The notes under the pieces: generated by a model
What the model saw: only the letters and a program-made list of their open reading frames with translations
Told to the model about the DNA's origin: nothing
Databases searched by the model: none
Shown: positions 15,693-17,412 of the stretch, in pieces
Numbering within the stretch: position 1 is the stretch's first letter
How the letters are laid out: each line of letters begins with the position of its first letter
Made by a program: the position numbers and the translations under genes
NCBI GenBank assembly: GCA_019090225.1
Contig: JAHRWI010000053.1
Location: 1 to 17,412 of the forward strand
Source: Porticoccaceae bacterium
GTDB taxonomy: Bacteria; Pseudomonadota; Gammaproteobacteria; Pseudomonadales; Porticoccaceae
Reading direction: 5' to 3'
DNA length: 17,412 bases

Positions 15693-17231
15693 ATGGATCA
15701 GGGTCTAGGATATTGGCTAACTAAGCGGGAGTTGATTTCCGGCAACCGAACCGCTGTCATCAACCGTCACAAACGCTTCACCTACAAAGAAATGAATCGG
15801 CGCTGCAACCGCCTGGCTAACGCTCTGCGCGATAGCGGTGTGCGACCCGGTGATCGAGTTAGCTCGTTGTTGATGAACGGCCACGAACAACTGGAATTGA
15901 TCTTTGCCGTTGCCAAACTTGGGGCGATCTTTTTACCGATCAATTTCCGCCTCACTGTCCCGGAAATTGAATACATTGTTCAAGATTCTGGTGCGCGTAC
16001 CATGTTCTTCCACGACGAATTCAGACATTTAGCAGAAGGCGTTGCGGAATTAGTCAACTTTGACACCTCTGTATATTGCGGTAATGCTCGCGCCTGCGAC
16101 GATGAAGCTGACTACGAAGCTTTCCTTATGGCCGGTGCAGACAGCGAGATCAATGCCACCGTTAGCGCCGATGATGTCGCGCTACTAATGTATACCTCTG
16201 GTACTACCGGCCGACCTAAAGGCGCGATGCTCACCCACGCGGCCCACGCAGCGAATGTCTATCACACCACCCAGCGCCTGCCTATCCATGCTGAAACTAT
16301 CGCCCTTGGCGTGGCGCCGATGTTCCATATCGGTGGCACCAGCGTTACGGTACTACCAACCCTGTTTCAGGGTGGCACTGTCGTCACACTCCCTGAGTTT
16401 GATGCGGTTAAAGTATTAGAAGTCACAGAAAAAGAACGCCTCACCGGTCTTTTCTGTGTGCCATCGATGTGGCAAATGATTGTTGAAGAGCTGGACAAAA
16501 AAGACTTCGATTTGAGTTCTATTGAATTCCTGATGACCGGCGCTGCTCCAACGCCGTTAAAAATTCTAGCCTACTTTAAAGAACGCGGTCTGGATATCTA
16601 CGAAGGTTTTGGCATGACCGAAATGGCACCCCTGGTGACCATCCTCGACAAATGGGACTGCGAGCGCAAAAACGGCTCGGTGGGCTACCCCTCATTCTTC
16701 GTAGACATTCGCACCATTGACGAAGACGGCAATGATGTTGCAGCTAACGAAGTCGGCGAAGTTATCTGTCGCGGACCCAACATGCTCAAAGGCTACTGGA
16801 ACAAGCCCGAAGCAACTGCCGATGCTATCCGTGGCGGCTGGTACCACTCTGGCGACCTAGGTTATTTAGACGAAGAGGGCTTCCTCTACATCGTCGATCG
16901 CAAGAAAGACATGATCATCAGCGGTGGCGAAAATGTCTACCCGGCCGAGCTGGAGCAAGCCATGTATGGACATGATGCTATCGCTGAAGTAGCCGTGATT
17001 GGTATTCCCCATGAGAAATGGCAGGAAGTTCCCGCTGCCTGCGTAGTCTTAAAAGAAGGCGCAAGCGTGACAGAAAACGAGTTGATCGAATTCTGTAATG
17101 GCTGTTTGGCACGCTTCAAGGTACCAAAAGCCATTTACTTCCTTGATGAGCTACCCAAGTCAGGTGCTGGCAAGATTCTAAAGACAGAATTACGCAAGTC
17201 CCATGGCGGTATTACTGTTGCGGCGCAATAG
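15693..17231 (+). CDS. acyl-CoA synthetase (AMP-forming)
   Basis: This 512-residue enzyme is a class I adenylate-forming ligase that would activate a carboxylic acid with ATP to an acyl-adenylate and then to an acyl-CoA. Motifs in order: the P-loop YTSGTTGRPKGAML (167-180), YEGFGMTE (303-310), YHSGDLGYLDEEG (384-396) with the ribose-binding D388, DRKKDMIISGGENVYPAELE (402-421) and the C-terminal catalytic lysine K494 in PKSGAGKILK. All core residues are intact. Length and motifs fit medium/long-chain or aryl/steroid acid ligases; the substrate cannot be fixed from sequence. It is cytosolic, expressed from its own unit, with a ribosome binding site AGAGAGG and a strong terminator 30 bases after the stop. 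With the CoA-transferase at 1015 it suggests fatty or carboxylic acid catabolism. Confidence 0.94.
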   Translation: MDQGLGYWLTKRELISGNRTAVINRHKRFTYKEMNRRCNRLANALRDSGVRPGDRVSSLLMNGHEQLELIFAVAKLGAIFLPINFRLTVPEIEYIVQDSGARTMFFHDEFRHLAEGVAELVNFDTSVYCGNARACDDEADYEAFLMAGADSEINATVSADDVALLMYTSGTTGRPKGAMLTHAAHAANVYHTTQRLPIHAETIALGVAPMFHIGGTSVTVLPTLFQGGTVVTLPEFDAVKVLEVTEKERLTGLFCVPSMWQMIVEELDKKDFDLSSIEFLMTGAAPTPLKILAYFKERGLDIYEGFGMTEMAPLVTILDKWDCERKNGSVGYPSFFVDIRTIDEDGNDVAANEVGEVICRGPNMLKGYWNKPEATADAIRGGWYHSGDLGYLDEEGFLYIVDRKKDMIISGGENVYPAELEQAMYGHDAIAEVAVIGIPHEKWQEVPAACVVLKEGASVTENELIEFCNGCLARFKVPKAIYFLDELPKSGAGKILKTELRKSHGGITVAAQ

Positions 17232-17260
17232 CTAACAAGCTAGTTACCAAACTGCATCAG

Positions 17261-17295
17261 CAATAAAAAAGGGGCTATATGCCCCTTTTTTATTG
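17261..17295. terminator. bidirectional rho-independent terminator
   Basis: Two exact 15-base arms, CAATAAAAAAGGGGC (17261-17275) and GCCCCTTTTTTATTG (17281-17295), enclose the 5-base loop TATAT. The GC base plus a T6 run on the plus strand, and the mirrored T6 on the minus strand, make it work in both directions. It sits between the acyl-CoA synthetase and the convergent aminotransferase gene and should end both. Confidence 0.93.
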
Positions 17296-17318
17296 CCTTA
17301 ATTTTCTACTTTAGAATG

Positions 17319-17412
17319 CTAGGTTCTGATTGTTTCTACAATCGCCTTCGTTAAATAATCGACATTAGCCTGGCTGACACCAGCGACATTGATACGGCTA
17401 GAATCGACCATA
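17319..17412 (-). CDS. aspartate/aromatic aminotransferase, C-terminal fragment
   Basis: The minus strand from the window edge down to the TAG at 17319-17321 reads MVDSSRINVAGVSQANVDYL followed by TKAIVETIRT. This is the C-terminal end of class I aminotransferases of the AspC/TyrB type, where the SGR(V/M)NVAG segment lies close to the C-terminus. These PLP enzymes exchange amino groups between aspartate or aromatic amino acids and 2-oxoglutarate. Only about 31 residues are inside the window; the start and the catalytic lysine are beyond it. I cannot separate aspartate from aromatic specificity from this tail. The gene converges on the acyl-CoA synthetase and shares its terminator. Confidence 0.85.
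   Translation of the reverse strand, partial: MVDSSRINVAGVSQANVDYLTKAIVETIRT

Noticed and set aside
1..17412. Mobile elements, CRISPR arrays, tRNA or rRNA genes
   Set aside because: No transposase/integrase signature, terminal repeats, regularly spaced repeats or cloverleaf-like sequence was found on reading.

Overview
The window looks like a stretch of a gammaproteobacterial chromosome with moderate GC. The main evidence is the order miaB, ybeZ (PhoH-like), ybeY, ybeX (CorC-like), lnt, leuS, lptE, holA, all on the plus strand. This is the conserved RNA-processing/envelope block of pseudomonads and related marine gammaproteobacteria. A DUF1820-type gene diverges from miaB, and fatty-acid/CoA genes (a family III CoA-transferase and a class I acyl-CoA synthetase) flank the block. 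The overall flavour is a marine, lipid-degrading lineage such as Cellvibrionales/Spongiibacteraceae, but that placement is inference from gene content only.

Layout. 1-446 is gene-poor. 447-683 encodes a small tandem-CDGSH iron-sulfur protein. 1015-2199 encodes a CaiB/BaiF CoA-transferase. 2209-2496 (minus) is a small, unrecognised membrane-anchored protein with a textbook ribosome binding site. 2688-3026 (minus) is a DUF1820 protein, with a hairpin between these two minus-strand genes. 3269-13187 is the conserved plus-strand block: tRNA methylthiolation (MiaB), rRNA maturation/ribosome quality (YbeZ, YbeY), a CBS-domain CorC-like protein, lipoprotein N-acylation (Lnt), leucyl-tRNA synthetase, the LPS-assembly lipoprotein LptE and DNA polymerase III delta (HolA). 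13341-14270 is an LpxL-family acyltransferase. Convergent with it are two translationally coupled minus-strand genes, a VanZ-like membrane protein (15457-15068) and a DUF815 AAA+ ATPase (15071-14283). 15693-17231 is an acyl-CoA synthetase, ended by a perfect bidirectional terminator at 17261-17295. The last 94 bases hold the C-terminus of an aspartate/aromatic aminotransferase on the minus strand.

How they work together. Much of the block serves translation fidelity and outer-membrane biogenesis: Lnt matures lipoproteins such as LptE, LptE helps insert LPS, and an LpxL-like enzyme would acylate lipid A. The CoA-transferase and acyl-CoA synthetase activate acids to CoA thioesters.

I found no mobile element, CRISPR array, tRNA/rRNA or clearly novel multi-gene system. 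The most notable oddity is that the LpxL-like protein lacks the acidic residue of its catalytic H-x4-D/E motif (Ala instead). Others are the small orphan membrane protein, a 13-bp tandem repeat that puts TAG in all three frames between ybeX and lnt, and several unexplained intergenic palindromes.
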